NCBI RefSeq assembly: GCF_000317695.1
Contig: NC_019771.1
Location: forward strand, 5,981,001-6,045,000
Direction of reading: 5' to 3'
DNA length: 64,000 nt
Source of the DNA: Anabaena cylindrica PCC 7122
GTDB taxonomy: Bacteria > Cyanobacteriota > Cyanobacteriia > Cyanobacteriales > Nostocaceae
The notes below the pieces were generated by a model, which worked only from the letters and a program-made list of their open reading frames with translations, was not told the DNA's origin and searched no databases. A program made the position numbers and the translations under genes. Shown in pieces: positions 44,099 to 53,143 of the stretch. Position 1 is the first letter of the stretch. Each line of letters begins with the position of its first letter.

Positions 44099-45280
44099 AT
44101 GCTGACCCGAATTAAAGCCTTAGCCACCACCCTAGCACCCCGCTTAGTGGAGATTCGCCGCCATATTCACTCACACCCAGAACTCAGTGGACAAGAGTAT
44201 CAAACTGCTGCTTTTGTGGCTGGGGTACTGTCTTCCAGTGGCTTACACGTAGAAGAGGGAGTGGGTAAAACTGGTGTGATTGGCGAATTACAAGGTGCTA
44301 ATCAAGATGATCGGATTTTGGCAATTCGCACTGATATGGATGCTTTGCCAATCCAAGAACGCAGCGGGTTAGAATATTCTTCTCGTAAAGAAGGAGTGAT
44401 GCACGCTTGTGGTCATGATGTTCATACTACGGTGGGATTAGGTACAGCAATGGTACTTTCCCAAATAGCAGATGAGTTGGGTGGTAAAATCAGGTTTTTA
44501 TTTCAGCCAGCGGAGGAAATTGCCCAAGGTGCAAGCTGGATGGTAAAAGATGGGGTGATGGAGAATGTCTCTGCTATTTTGGGGGTTCATGTTTTTCCTT
44601 CTATCCCTGCTGGTTCTGTTGGTATCCGTTATGGGGCTTTGACAGCAGCAGCGGATGATTTAGAGATTATCATTATGGGTGAATCTGGACATGGTGCGCG
44701 TCCCCATGAAGCGATTGATGCTATTTGGATTGCTGCCCAAGTTATTACTACATTGCAACAAGCGATTAGCCGCACTCAAAATCCTTTACGTCCTGTTGTG
44801 TTGAGTATTGGACAGATTAATGGTGGTAGAGCGCCGAATGTGATTGCTGATAAAGTACAGTTATTAGGTACGGTGCGATCGCTCCACCCAGAAACCCGCG
44901 CCCAATTAGCACAATGGATTGAGAATATTGTCGCTAATGTTTGCAATTCCTACGGCGCTAAATACCAAGTTAATTATCGTCAGGGCGTACCCAGTGTACA
45001 AAACGATTATGCACTAACACAATTATTGCAATCATCAGCAGAAGAAGCTTGGAGTAGTGAACTAGTCCAAGTTTTACCAGAACCATCCCTTGGGGCTGAA
45101 GATTTTTCTGTTTATTTAGAACACGCCCCCGGTTCAATGTTTCGCTTGGGTGTAGGTTACAAAGATAGAATCATTAATCATCCCTTACATCATCCCCAAT
45201 TTGAAGTTGATGAATCTGCCATTATTACCGGGGTGGTGACGTTGGCTTATGCCGCTTACAGATATTACCAACTAAAATAA
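44099..45280 (+). CDS. M20-family amidohydrolase (N-acyl amino acid / hippurate hydrolase type)
   Basis: A 393-residue metallo-amidohydrolase that removes acyl groups from amino acids or related amides. Metal ligands are in MHACGHDVHTT, FQPAEEIAQGA, GVHVFPSIPAGSVG and the C-terminal INHPLHHPQFEVDE; the catalytic Glu lies in the PAEE segment. A lid domain starts near GARPHEAIDA. The family includes hippuricase, IAA-amino acid hydrolase and N-acetyl-diaminopimelate deacetylase, so the substrate is unassigned. It is a single-gene unit. Confidence 0.9.
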   Translation: MLTRIKALATTLAPRLVEIRRHIHSHPELSGQEYQTAAFVAGVLSSSGLHVEEGVGKTGVIGELQGANQDDRILAIRTDMDALPIQERSGLEYSSRKEGVMHACGHDVHTTVGLGTAMVLSQIADELGGKIRFLFQPAEEIAQGASWMVKDGVMENVSAILGVHVFPSIPAGSVGIRYGALTAAADDLEIIIMGESGHGARPHEAIDAIWIAAQVITTLQQAISRTQNPLRPVVLSIGQINGGRAPNVIADKVQLLGTVRSLHPETRAQLAQWIENIVANVCNSYGAKYQVNYRQGVPSVQNDYALTQLLQSSAEEAWSSELVQVLPEPSLGAEDFSVYLEHAPGSMFRLGVGYKDRIINHPLHHPQFEVDESAIITGVVTLAYAAYRYYQLK

Positions 45281-45558
45281 ATTTCTTTTTCTATAAGGGA
45301 TATAACCGGCACTTCACAAATATTTGGTAGTAATTGAGTAGTAATCAGCCGTGATTGTAATACGCTTGGTATTACAATTTGGCCAAAAATATAGACATTT
45401 ATCGTCAACAACAAAATATTAATTAATTTTATACGTTGACAAATTATTTAAAAATATGTGATGTTGTAGAGGTTGTATTATTATTTGGATCTAATATTAA
45501 TCAAAACAATTTACCAGATAGCTGAGAATTTTTCATATCAACAAAAACTTACCCTAAT

Positions 45559-45873
45559 ATGCCACCAATAGAACCTATAGAATCTTCATCACCACAACCC
45601 ACCAGTAATAATTGGTACTTATTAACTGTACGATCTAAAAAGCGGGAAGTATTTGTAAAATATCTAAAATTTGCGATTGATCAAAATAAACTAGAAGAAT
45701 TAGTTTTAGATATTAAAATTCCCCAAGACTCAGTATATGAAGATATGGTTTTACTGAATCTAAGTAATTTCAAAACCGCCTCAACATATCTAAAAAAAGT
45801 TGAATGTTTTCAGAATATAGAGCGCAAGCCATTACAGTCAGAACAGGTTAATAGAATGTTAGGTCTTGGATGA
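45559..45873 (+). CDS. Stand-alone NusG N-terminal (NGN)-like protein
   Basis: A 104-residue protein. NNWYLLTVRSKKREVFVKYL, LVLDIKIPQDSVYEDMVLL and the YLKKVECFQNIERKPLQSEQ segment follow the NGN pattern (WYxxxVxSGxE, xxVPxE, ...GFxRxPLxxxEV), but the KOW domain is absent. NGN domains bind RNA polymerase. Its role is not known; it could be a specialised elongation factor. I rate the fold as likely, the function as open. Confidence 0.6.
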   Translation: MPPIEPIESSSPQPTSNNWYLLTVRSKKREVFVKYLKFAIDQNKLEELVLDIKIPQDSVYEDMVLLNLSNFKTASTYLKKVECFQNIERKPLQSEQVNRMLGLG

Positions 45874-46054
45874 ATTAAATGAAAGATAAATAACTACAAC
45901 TTTCATCCTTGAATTAATAAACAAACAGGGTTTATGTTTACTAAACCCTTGTAAATTAAATGGGGTTGCTATATAACAGTTCCCATTCAAATGAGGTACA
46001 AGCAGTAATAATTGAACGCAGATATTTTTGTACTTCATTATACTAGAAAATGCT

Positions 46055-46157
46055 ACAGCAGTTTGCGTAGTTAGGAGGTACAAAATATAAATTAAAACCT
46101 ATACATGAAGCCAGTTTTACTCCTGACTCCTGACTCCTGACTCCTGAAGTCTGCTGT
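46055..46157. mobile_element. 103-bp CAGCAG/CTGCTG element, copy 2
   Basis: The same length as the copy at 28689-28791, beginning ACAGCAGTTTGCGTAGTTAG and ending CTGCTGT, with four ACTCCTG heptamers. It lies between convergent genes. Confidence 0.82.
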
Positions 46158-46206
46158 ATATTACTTAGCATATGATGTTTGTTGAGTCGAAAATAATAAA
46201 AAAGGC

Positions 46207-46246
46207 GATAAATGTAAAGACGCTCAATGGAACATCTCTACATTTA
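46207..46246. repeat. Palindromic hairpin between convergent genes
   Basis: ATAAATGTA pairs with TACATTTAT and partial pairing continues inward (AAAGACGC/ACATCTC). It resembles the GTAGAGACGTT-type palindromes common in cyanobacteria and may act as a terminator. Confidence 0.5.
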
Positions 46247-46284
46247 TGGTTAATCAGCCGGACATCATATCACTAAGTCAGAAT

Positions 46285-47340
46285 CTAAACATTTGCCTCT
46301 GTTTTAGTTTCTCCCATTTGCTCTTGAATCCTACCTTTTGCAGCTTTGAACTGAGTAGCTAATTCCTCGCTTTCTTGACTACTCATATTGTTCCGAATAG
46401 AAGCAAACATTGTGCTTTCTTCTTGTCGAATATGGTCGCCAATTTCATCCCATATTTTTTTAATTCTGTCTTTAAATTCAGGTGTAGAAGGGCTAATAGC
46501 TCTCAATTGCTCAAATACTGGACCCCAGCGAGCTTGTTCGTCATATAATTCTTGAGTATTGGCTTCACCGTAAAAAGGACGTACTCTGGGATAGACAATT
46601 TCCTCTTCAGCTGCTGCATGGGCGCAGAGATCTTTATAAATTTGTCCAAAATATTCTTGTATTTTTCGAGGATCATCGCTTTGTATTAATTCTGTAAACA
46701 AGATATTTACTTTATTGTGATCCATACGCAGAACATCTTGGATATTCATATCCTGTTTATCAGAAGATTGGGTAACAGCACTACCCACTGCACCACTAAT
46801 AGCAGCGATCGCATCTTGCACACGCGACCAAATCCCCTGATCAGCATCTTGTCCAGTTAGTTCCCGCACACCCAATATTTCTAGAACTCCTTTCAATTGT
46901 TCTTGATGAGCGCGATTTTCAAAATTGATAGTATTTAAAGGGCCGATTGCTGCCATGACATCTGCACCAACTATCTGCGCAGCTTTATGAATTGTAAGCC
47001 CATTCATCACTTGTTGATGCTTCAACAACTCATGCTGAAATACTTTTTCAAAAAAACTTAATTCACTACCTTCCATTAATTTGCGAATTGATTGCACCAT
47101 TTGTTGCACAGTTGAGTCCGCATCTTTTTGGATGCCATATTGAACCACAACAGTATCGAGAATACCTTGATTTTTGCGGTCATCATCAAGCATCCGGCGA
47201 ATACTATCGGTTATTTCTCCATCCGAGCATTCTCTCAAAAAGAGTTCTTCATTATCAATACATAGCTGTTGCAGCAATTTCATATCTGCCAATTTTACTG
47301 CAATAGCATTCCGTTTGGTATCATCTAAAGTCATTACCAT
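46285..47340 (-). CDS. Hemerythrin (HHE) domain protein with ferritin-like N-terminal half
   Basis: The 351-residue protein is all helical. The C-terminal part (about 205-330) has hemerythrin-like iron ligands: RMDHNKVNILFTEL, CAHAAAEEEIVYP and DHIRQEESTMFAS. The N-terminal part (20-165) is another helical bundle with ELLKHQQVMNG, not clearly metal-binding. Such proteins bind a di-iron centre and are linked to oxygen, NO or stress responses; the nearby peroxiredoxin and glutathione reductase fit this. MVM gives two possible starts (47340 or 47334). Confidence 0.82.
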   Translation of the reverse strand: MVMTLDDTKRNAIAVKLADMKLLQQLCIDNEELFLRECSDGEITDSIRRMLDDDRKNQGILDTVVVQYGIQKDADSTVQQMVQSIRKLMEGSELSFFEKVFQHELLKHQQVMNGLTIHKAAQIVGADVMAAIGPLNTINFENRAHQEQLKGVLEILGVRELTGQDADQGIWSRVQDAIAAISGAVGSAVTQSSDKQDMNIQDVLRMDHNKVNILFTELIQSDDPRKIQEYFGQIYKDLCAHAAAEEEIVYPRVRPFYGEANTQELYDEQARWGPVFEQLRAISPSTPEFKDRIKKIWDEIGDHIRQEESTMFASIRNNMSSQESEELATQFKAAKGRIQEQMGETKTEANV

Positions 47341-47808
47341 TTTAAATTCTCCTCGCCAAAGTAATCACATTTCTTACCAATTTCAGGTTGACATAATAAC
47401 TAGAGAATTTGCATCTTTCTTTTGAGCTATTACCTGCTTAATGCTGGATATATAATTAGTAATAAATCCCCTGAATTCTTGTTAATTATTATTGCCTTCT
47501 ATAGAAAGATATATAAAATACTAGTTCGTGTTCTATCTGGAGATAGATAAATTTCAATGACCAATTTACGAATTGACTCAATTGATGTGGATAATGGAAA
47601 CTACAAAATCAAATTTGACTCTTTTGCTTAAGATGCCGGGATTAAGTGTATAAAAAAATGTTTAATTACTTAGAAGCGATTTCAGATTAGCATTTTGGAG
47701 ATTAATGTTCTATACCACCAAAAAATGCCTTAGGATTTATGCATTAAACTGCAAAAATAAATAGTACATTTGTATAAATAAAGTCTAAACCTCAATTAAC
47801 TTTATAAT
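47341..47808. other. Intergenic region, no gene seen
   Basis: 468 bp of AT-rich divergent promoter region between the hemerythrin gene and the ABC exporter. Apart from the small inverted CTATCTGGAGATAG near 47535 I see no repeat or RNA gene. Confidence 0.4.
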
Positions 47809-49689
47809 ATGGTCATCTATCAATCCCAGAAAAAATCTAACAAAGAATACCGTCCCCGTAGAAATGACTGGCGGTTGTTTTTGCGTCTAGTACCTTATGC
47901 CCGCCGTAACGGGCGGTTATTAGCGCTATCAATGTTTTTACTCGTCCCTATTTCCATAGCTAACGCCATTCAACCACTACTAATTGGACAGGCAATATCC
48001 CTGATTCGGCAAGAACCAAGTACCTACGAATTTTTCAAAAATCGCTCGTTATGGGAAGGGTTAAGTATCCTCCAAGGATGCTTCCTCGCTACGATAGTTA
48101 CGAGACTATCACTCACAGGTATTCAGGGCTATCTCGTACAGAAGCTAGGGCAAAAAATTACAGCTACAATTCGTGAAGATTTATTTAGTCACGTCACATC
48201 TCTTGCGGTGCGTTTTTTTGACCGTACACCCGTAGGTAAACTCATAACTAGACTCACCAGTGATGTCGAAAGTTTAGGAGATGTTTTTGCTACAGGGGCA
48301 ATTGGCATTGTCTCCGATTTGTTTTCCATGGTGGTAATTGTCGGCTTAATGCTTTCTCTCCAATGGCAACTTGCTTGCTTGCTGTTATTAATTCTTTGCC
48401 CAATCACCTGGTTAATTATTTACTTTCAGCAGCAGTATCGCGATGCTAATTACAAAGTACGAGAAGAATTATCAAAACTCAACTCCCAGCTACAAGAAAA
48501 CATTGTTGGTATTAATGTAGTGCAGTTGTTCCGCCGGGAAAAATTCAATGCGGAATTGTTTCGTGCTACAAACAACCGCTATGTTAAAGAAGTGGATGCC
48601 ACCATTTGGTATGATTCTGCTGTGTCAGGAACATTGGAATGGGTGAGCTTGATTGCTATTGCGGGAGTATTGGGAATAGGTGGTTGGTTACTGTTAGAAA
48701 AAAATCTTACCTTTGGTATTTTAGCTACATTTATTTTGTATGCCCAGCAGTTATTTGATCCTCTGCGGAATTTTGCCGAAAAATTCACTGTTATTCAATC
48801 TGGGTTTACTGCCGTTGAAAGGGTAAACGATATTTTAGATGAACCAATAGAAATTAGAGATAATATTAATTCTAGATTCTCACTTTTAGACGCTCAATTT
48901 GGCTATATAGATGAGATCATTAGGGATTTAGAATCACAAAATTTTACTACCCCACCTGAACTTGGAGAAATTTGTTTTGAACACGTCTGGTTTGCTTATA
49001 AAGATGATGATTATGTAATTAAAGATTTAGATTTTACAATTCATCCAGGGGAAAAAATAGCTTTGGTGGGTCCGACAGGTGCAGGTAAAAGTTCTATTAT
49101 TCGGCTTTTGTGTCGTCTCTACGAACCTACTCAAGGACGTATTCTGATTGATGGTGTGGATATCCGTGAGATACCACAAGCAGAACTGCGGCGTTATATG
49201 GCAGTAATTTTACAAGAAGCTTTTTTGTTTGCTGGTGATGTCAAAAGTAATATTACCTTAGGGGATAGCTACACCTTTGAGGAGATTGAGCAAGCAGCAA
49301 AAAAAACTAATGTTTCTGAGTTTATTGATCAATTGCCTCAAGGTTATGATACTCAATTACGAGAACGGGGAACAAATATTTCTAGTGGACAAAAACAACT
49401 TTTAGCATTTGCTCGTGCTGCTATTCGTAATCCCCAAATTTTGGTATTAGATGAAGCTACTGCTAGTTTAGATGTGGGAACAGAAGCTTTGGTTCAACAG
49501 GCGTTAAATCAGCTTTTAATCAAACGGACGGCGATTATTATTGCTCACCGCTTGTCAACTATTCGCAATGTAGACCGGATTTTTGTTTTGAAGCGTGGGG
49601 AACTAGTTGAGCAGGGAAGTCATGAACAATTGATAGAACAAGGAGGACTTTACGCCACTTTGCATAATTTGCAAATGTTGGGAACTTGA
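47809..49689 (+). CDS. ABC exporter (fused membrane and ATPase domains)
   Basis: The 626-residue half-transporter has six membrane helices in residues 30-330 (TGIQGYLVQKLGQKI, FDRTPVGKLITRLTSDVESL), then a nucleotide-binding domain with Walker A GPTGAGKSS, Q-loop VILQEAFLF, signature SSGQKQLLAFARA, Walker B ILVLDEATASLD and H-loop IAHRLST. It works as a homo- or heterodimer. It is in the MdlB/MsbA-like lipid or drug exporter group; substrate unknown. A 45-residue insertion (FGYIDEIIRDLESQN region) lies between the two domains. Single-gene unit. Confidence 0.93.
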   Translation: MVIYQSQKKSNKEYRPRRNDWRLFLRLVPYARRNGRLLALSMFLLVPISIANAIQPLLIGQAISLIRQEPSTYEFFKNRSLWEGLSILQGCFLATIVTRLSLTGIQGYLVQKLGQKITATIREDLFSHVTSLAVRFFDRTPVGKLITRLTSDVESLGDVFATGAIGIVSDLFSMVVIVGLMLSLQWQLACLLLLILCPITWLIIYFQQQYRDANYKVREELSKLNSQLQENIVGINVVQLFRREKFNAELFRATNNRYVKEVDATIWYDSAVSGTLEWVSLIAIAGVLGIGGWLLLEKNLTFGILATFILYAQQLFDPLRNFAEKFTVIQSGFTAVERVNDILDEPIEIRDNINSRFSLLDAQFGYIDEIIRDLESQNFTTPPELGEICFEHVWFAYKDDDYVIKDLDFTIHPGEKIALVGPTGAGKSSIIRLLCRLYEPTQGRILIDGVDIREIPQAELRRYMAVILQEAFLFAGDVKSNITLGDSYTFEEIEQAAKKTNVSEFIDQLPQGYDTQLRERGTNISSGQKQLLAFARAAIRNPQILVLDEATASLDVGTEALVQQALNQLLIKRTAIIIAHRLSTIRNVDRIFVLKRGELVEQGSHEQLIEQGGLYATLHNLQMLGT

Positions 49690-49714
49690 AGAATCCAGGA
49701 ATCAGAATTAATGT

Positions 49715-49803
49715 GCTGACTCCGAACTCCTAACTCCTGAGTCCTAACTCCTGACTCCTGACTCCTGACTCCTAAGTGCTGACTCCTGACTCCGAACTCC
49801 TGC
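49715..49803. repeat. STRR heptamer array
   Basis: About twelve units of ACTCCTG, ACTCCTA, ACTCCGA or AGTGCTG type between the ABC exporter and glutathione reductase, which converge here. Confidence 0.85.
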
Positions 49804-49815
49804 CATAACTGATTT

Positions 49816-51168
49816 TTAGCGCATGGTGACGAACTCTTCAGCGGAACTAGGATGTATGCCTACTGTGGCATCAAAGTTGGCTTTAGTTGCACCCATCTTG
49901 AGTGCGATCGCAATTCCTTGAATAATCTCTGCCGCATTTGTTCCCACCATGTGCGCTCCCAGCACCTTATCAGTCTTCTCATCAACCACCAGTTTCATCA
50001 TCGTTTTTTCATCTTTACCAGCTAAGGTGTAGTACATGGGGCGGAAGCGACTGCGATAAATTTTTACCGCATCACCATACTTTTCCCTAGCTTCTGCTTC
50101 CGTCAAACCAACCGTAGCGGCTTCTGGATTTGTAAAGATGGCTGTTGGTACATTTTCATAACTCATGGTACGAGACTTGCCACCGAACATAGTATCAGCA
50201 AATGCTCGACCTTCATTGATCGCTACAGGAGTCAGGTTAATGGTGTTAGTACAATCTCCCACAGCATAGATATTTTCTTCATCTGTGCGACTGTATTTAT
50301 CAACAACAACTGCACCATCATGCAGCTTAACTTTGGTATTTTCTAAACCTAAATTTTGCGTATTTGGTTTGCGTCCAAGTGCAGCTAAACTAACAACATC
50401 AACAACAACTGTCTCCTCAGAATCGCCATCTTTGCGAACTGTCACCTTGATTCCTTCAGCATCCTTTTCAATAGCAATCATGTCGATATTGCTGAGAATC
50501 TTAATCCCGTGATTAGTCATTCCTTGATGAATTTCATTCCGTAAATCGTCATCAAAACCACGCAAAAGATAATCACCGCGTATCACCTGAGTGACTTCGG
50601 TTCCCAATCCATTCATGATGCAAGCAAATTCTGTACCAATGTAACCACCCCCCAAAATCACCATTCTTTTGGGTTGTTCTTTGAGGTTAAAAATATCATC
50701 AGAAGTAATGGCGTGTTCAATTCCTAAAATGTTGGGCTTAATAGGATGACCACCAACAGCAATCAGCACTTTGTCTGCGGTCACTTGACGTTCGCCAACG
50801 ACAATAGTGTGAGCATCAACAAACTGTCCATATCCCTGCAAAAGCTCAACTTTGGAGTTATCAAGCATTTTTTGATAAATGCCATTGAGGCGAGTTACCT
50901 CGTTATTGACCACCGTGATCATCTTTTCCCAATCGAGAGTACTCTGGACAGAACTCCAGCCGTATCCTTGGGCATCCTCAAACAAGCTAGGGAAATTAGA
51001 AGAATAAACCATGAGTTTTTTGGGGACACAGCCACGATTAACGCAGGTCCCGCCTAGTCGGTCAAACTCAGCAATTCCTACCTTGGCACCATATTCTGCT
51101 GCACGTCTGGCAGTGGCAATACCACCAGAACCCGCACCAATTACAAATAAGTCAAAATCGTAGCTCAT
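49816..51168 (-). CDS. gor: Glutathione reductase
   Basis: A flavoprotein that reduces glutathione disulfide with NADPH. The 450-residue protein has the FAD motif FVIGAGSGGIATARRAAEYG, redox-active pair GGTCVNRGCVPKK (Cys42, Cys47), NADPH motif GGGYIGTEFACIMNGLG and C-terminal His motif GIHPSSAEEF. CVNRGCVPKK distinguishes glutathione from dihydrolipoamide reductases. It is 98 bp downstream of the peroxiredoxin gene, same strand; glutathione could supply electrons to that enzyme. Confidence 0.95.
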   Translation of the reverse strand: MSYDFDLFVIGAGSGGIATARRAAEYGAKVGIAEFDRLGGTCVNRGCVPKKLMVYSSNFPSLFEDAQGYGWSSVQSTLDWEKMITVVNNEVTRLNGIYQKMLDNSKVELLQGYGQFVDAHTIVVGERQVTADKVLIAVGGHPIKPNILGIEHAITSDDIFNLKEQPKRMVILGGGYIGTEFACIMNGLGTEVTQVIRGDYLLRGFDDDLRNEIHQGMTNHGIKILSNIDMIAIEKDAEGIKVTVRKDGDSEETVVVDVVSLAALGRKPNTQNLGLENTKVKLHDGAVVVDKYSRTDEENIYAVGDCTNTINLTPVAINEGRAFADTMFGGKSRTMSYENVPTAIFTNPEAATVGLTEAEAREKYGDAVKIYRSRFRPMYYTLAGKDEKTMMKLVVDEKTDKVLGAHMVGTNAAEIIQGIAIALKMGATKANFDATVGIHPSSAEEFVTMR

Positions 51169-51266
51169 GTGTCCCCTAAGTTTTATATTGCTATTAAGAA
51201 CATGGTGGTATCATGCCCTTATTTTGATGAAATCACGTTTTCTCAAAGTTAGACAGCAATACCAGT

Positions 51267-51797
51267 CTAGGCACTTTTCAGGTAAGCCAGCATGGTATCA
51301 GCATCTGATACTTCAAAGGGGTCTGTAGGGCAGTTGTCATCGAAACCTGGCTCAACGAACATCTTTTCGATTTTGCCGTCATTCACCACCATTGAGTAGC
51401 GCCAAGAGCGCATTCCAAAGCCTAAATTGGCTTTATCAACCAACATCCCCATCTTACGGGTAAATTCACCATTACCATCGGGGAGCAGGAAGACGTTTTC
51501 TGCGTTCTGCTGCTTACCCCATTGGAACATAACAAAGGCATCATTTACAGATACACAGATGACACTATCAACTCCCAAGGCTTGGAAATCTTTATAGAGT
51601 TCTTCGTAACGGGGTAGGTGTGAGGTTGAACAGGTAGGGGTAAAAGCACCAGGCAATGAAAACACAACAACCCGCTTACCAGCAAATAACTCTTGAGTGG
51701 TGCGTTCTTGCCAGCGGAAAGGGTTGGGTCCACCAATAGATTCGTCACGGACACGGGTTTTAAAGACAACGTTAGGAACGGTTTCGATTACAGCCAT
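51267..51797 (-). CDS. Type II peroxiredoxin (Prx5-like)
   Basis: The 176-residue protein reduces peroxides. The peroxidatic Cys56 lies in LPGAFTPTCSTSHLP, and Cys81 lies 25 residues on, the spacing of plant-type PrxII enzymes. A conserved Arg is in GMRSWRYSMVV. Such enzymes are regenerated by glutathione/glutaredoxin, and the next gene is glutathione reductase. The gene diverges from a PerR-like regulator 180 bp away, an arrangement also known in Synechocystis (sll1621/slr1738). Confidence 0.92.
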   Translation of the reverse strand: MAVIETVPNVVFKTRVRDESIGGPNPFRWQERTTQELFAGKRVVVFSLPGAFTPTCSTSHLPRYEELYKDFQALGVDSVICVSVNDAFVMFQWGKQQNAENVFLLPDGNGEFTRKMGMLVDKANLGFGMRSWRYSMVVNDGKIEKMFVEPGFDDNCPTDPFEVSDADTMLAYLKSA

Positions 51798-51977
51798 ATT
51801 GACCTCTTGGTGATGTGTGAATTTATGTTTTCCTGATATATCTCAGAATAATTCTTATTTAATAAATACTCAATAGTTATAAATACCTAAATATGATAAA
51901 AAGATCAATATGATACTAATTCCTTAATCTGGTAGACTATAATAAAAACAAAAAACTATTTAAATACGGCAACGATC
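51798..51977. promoter_or_regulatory. Divergent promoter region of prx and PerR-like gene
   Basis: 180 bp, very AT-rich. AGAATAATTCT at 51845-51855 is a perfect 5-1-5 inverted repeat and the best candidate for a Fur/PerR-type operator; the assignment is a guess from position and symmetry. Confidence 0.4.
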
Positions 51978-52397
51978 ATGCAGGAACAAGCAAACGCGAT
52001 TGTTCAAACCTTAAAATCCAAGGGTTTGAGGGTGACTCCTCAGCGGTTTGCGGTCTATGCAAATCTGTTATGTCGCACAGATCACCCAACAGTTGAGCAA
52101 ATACTGACTGATCTGAATAAAGATTTTCCTGTTTCTTCTCAAGCAACAATCTATAGTTCTCTCCAAGCACTTAGAGAAGTGGGACTAGTGAGGGAAGTGC
52201 TATTACAAGAGGGGGTTTCTCGCTACGATGCTAATGTTCTACCCCATCATCATTTTTGCTGTCATAAATGTGGTGCAATTGAAGATATTGCTTGGAATAC
52301 ATTCAACTTTATTGGGCTAAATAGTCTACGTCCTGGTTTGCGCGGGGAAACTTATGAAGTCACGGTTCAGGGTTTATGCGATGCCTGCGGCGATTAA
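51978..52397 (+). CDS. perR: Fur-family regulator, PerR-like
   Basis: The 139-residue protein has the Fur winged helix (GLRVTPQRFAVYANLLCRTD, SSQATIYSSLQALREVGLV) and the metal region YDANVLPHHHFCCHKCGAIED. Two CxxC pairs (CHKC, CDAC) form the structural zinc site. The His/Asp-rich regulatory site fits PerR peroxide sensors, and the divergent peroxiredoxin supports peroxide sensing. In Synechocystis the homologue slr1738 represses the peroxiredoxin. Iron-sensing Fur is the main alternative. Confidence 0.85.
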   Translation: MQEQANAIVQTLKSKGLRVTPQRFAVYANLLCRTDHPTVEQILTDLNKDFPVSSQATIYSSLQALREVGLVREVLLQEGVSRYDANVLPHHHFCCHKCGAIEDIAWNTFNFIGLNSLRPGLRGETYEVTVQGLCDACGD

Positions 52398-52627
52398 ATG
52401 TAAGACTGATTTAGTATCCGAAATCGTGAAGACAAAACTGGTTTTTTCTCATTTAATCAATGACAGATCAAGCTTTTTGATCACGTAAACTAGATTTTTG
52501 GAATTAATGAATCGGTGTTTCTACATAGAAGTGAAAAAAATTTTAGAGTAGAGAATACCTACCCGTGTAACGTCTCAACAAGGGTTCGGAATAACGTATG
52601 TTTAACGTGAGTTTGATGTATAGTATA

Positions 52628-52643
52628 TGTGACGCAAATCACT
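52628..52643. promoter_or_regulatory. CRP-like operator
   Basis: TGTGACGCAAATCACT matches TGTGA-N6-TCACA except for the last base. A second dyad, TGATATTTATCA, is about 50 bp further on. The site is about 125 bp before the small ORF at 52767. The gap 52398-52766 has no gene. Confidence 0.5.
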
Positions 52644-52766
52644 AGTTTTTTGATATTTCAATCACAAAAAAATTTGATATTTATCACACTAAATATATTA
52701 TGTCAATCACCCGAATAAATCACATTTAAGGAGATATTAAATTAATAGAGTTCACAGTCCAAACCC

Positions 52767-52973
52767 ATGTTTCACATCCAAATCCTTCCTGGTGCTGTTT
52801 CGGAAATTATTGCTTCTTCTGCTGACACAGGGGTTTTGACTCTAGCTGACCGCTATGGGCTAATGGCAGCTATTTTAGACGAATCCAAGGATAAAGAAGA
52901 AGAAGAAGCACTCAACAGACTTTTGCGCCGTGTGGTTAAAGGTCGTATTCAGGTGTTAGACCGAATTTCTTAA
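52767..52973 (+). CDS. Small conserved cyanobacterial protein (68 aa)
   Basis: Not recognised by function. The sequence has a beta-like start (MFHIQILPGAVSEII), the compact GVLTLADRYGLMAAILDES and the basic helix LNRLLRRVVKGRI. The clean ATG, the length and the upstream regulatory dyads suggest a real regulated gene. The Lys/Arg-rich C-terminal helix could bind nucleic acid or a membrane. Confidence 0.75.
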   Translation: MFHIQILPGAVSEIIASSADTGVLTLADRYGLMAAILDESKDKEEEEALNRLLRRVVKGRIQVLDRIS

Positions 52974-53143
52974 CACTAAGCGTATTGATTTATTTATATA
53001 GTTATTATTTCTGAAGAACTGTTAAATATAAAACTGACAAAATATTCATAAAGCTATATTGATTGTAAAGACAGCATGACAGATTAACTCAAGACTAAAA
53101 TCAAAAACATACTTTATACATCACCATTCAGAGATAATACATA

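Noticed and set aside
49715..49803. Possible CRISPR array
   Set aside because: Units are 7 bp and contiguous with no spacers; it is an STRR array. The same applies to the 9.6 and 27.5 kb arrays.
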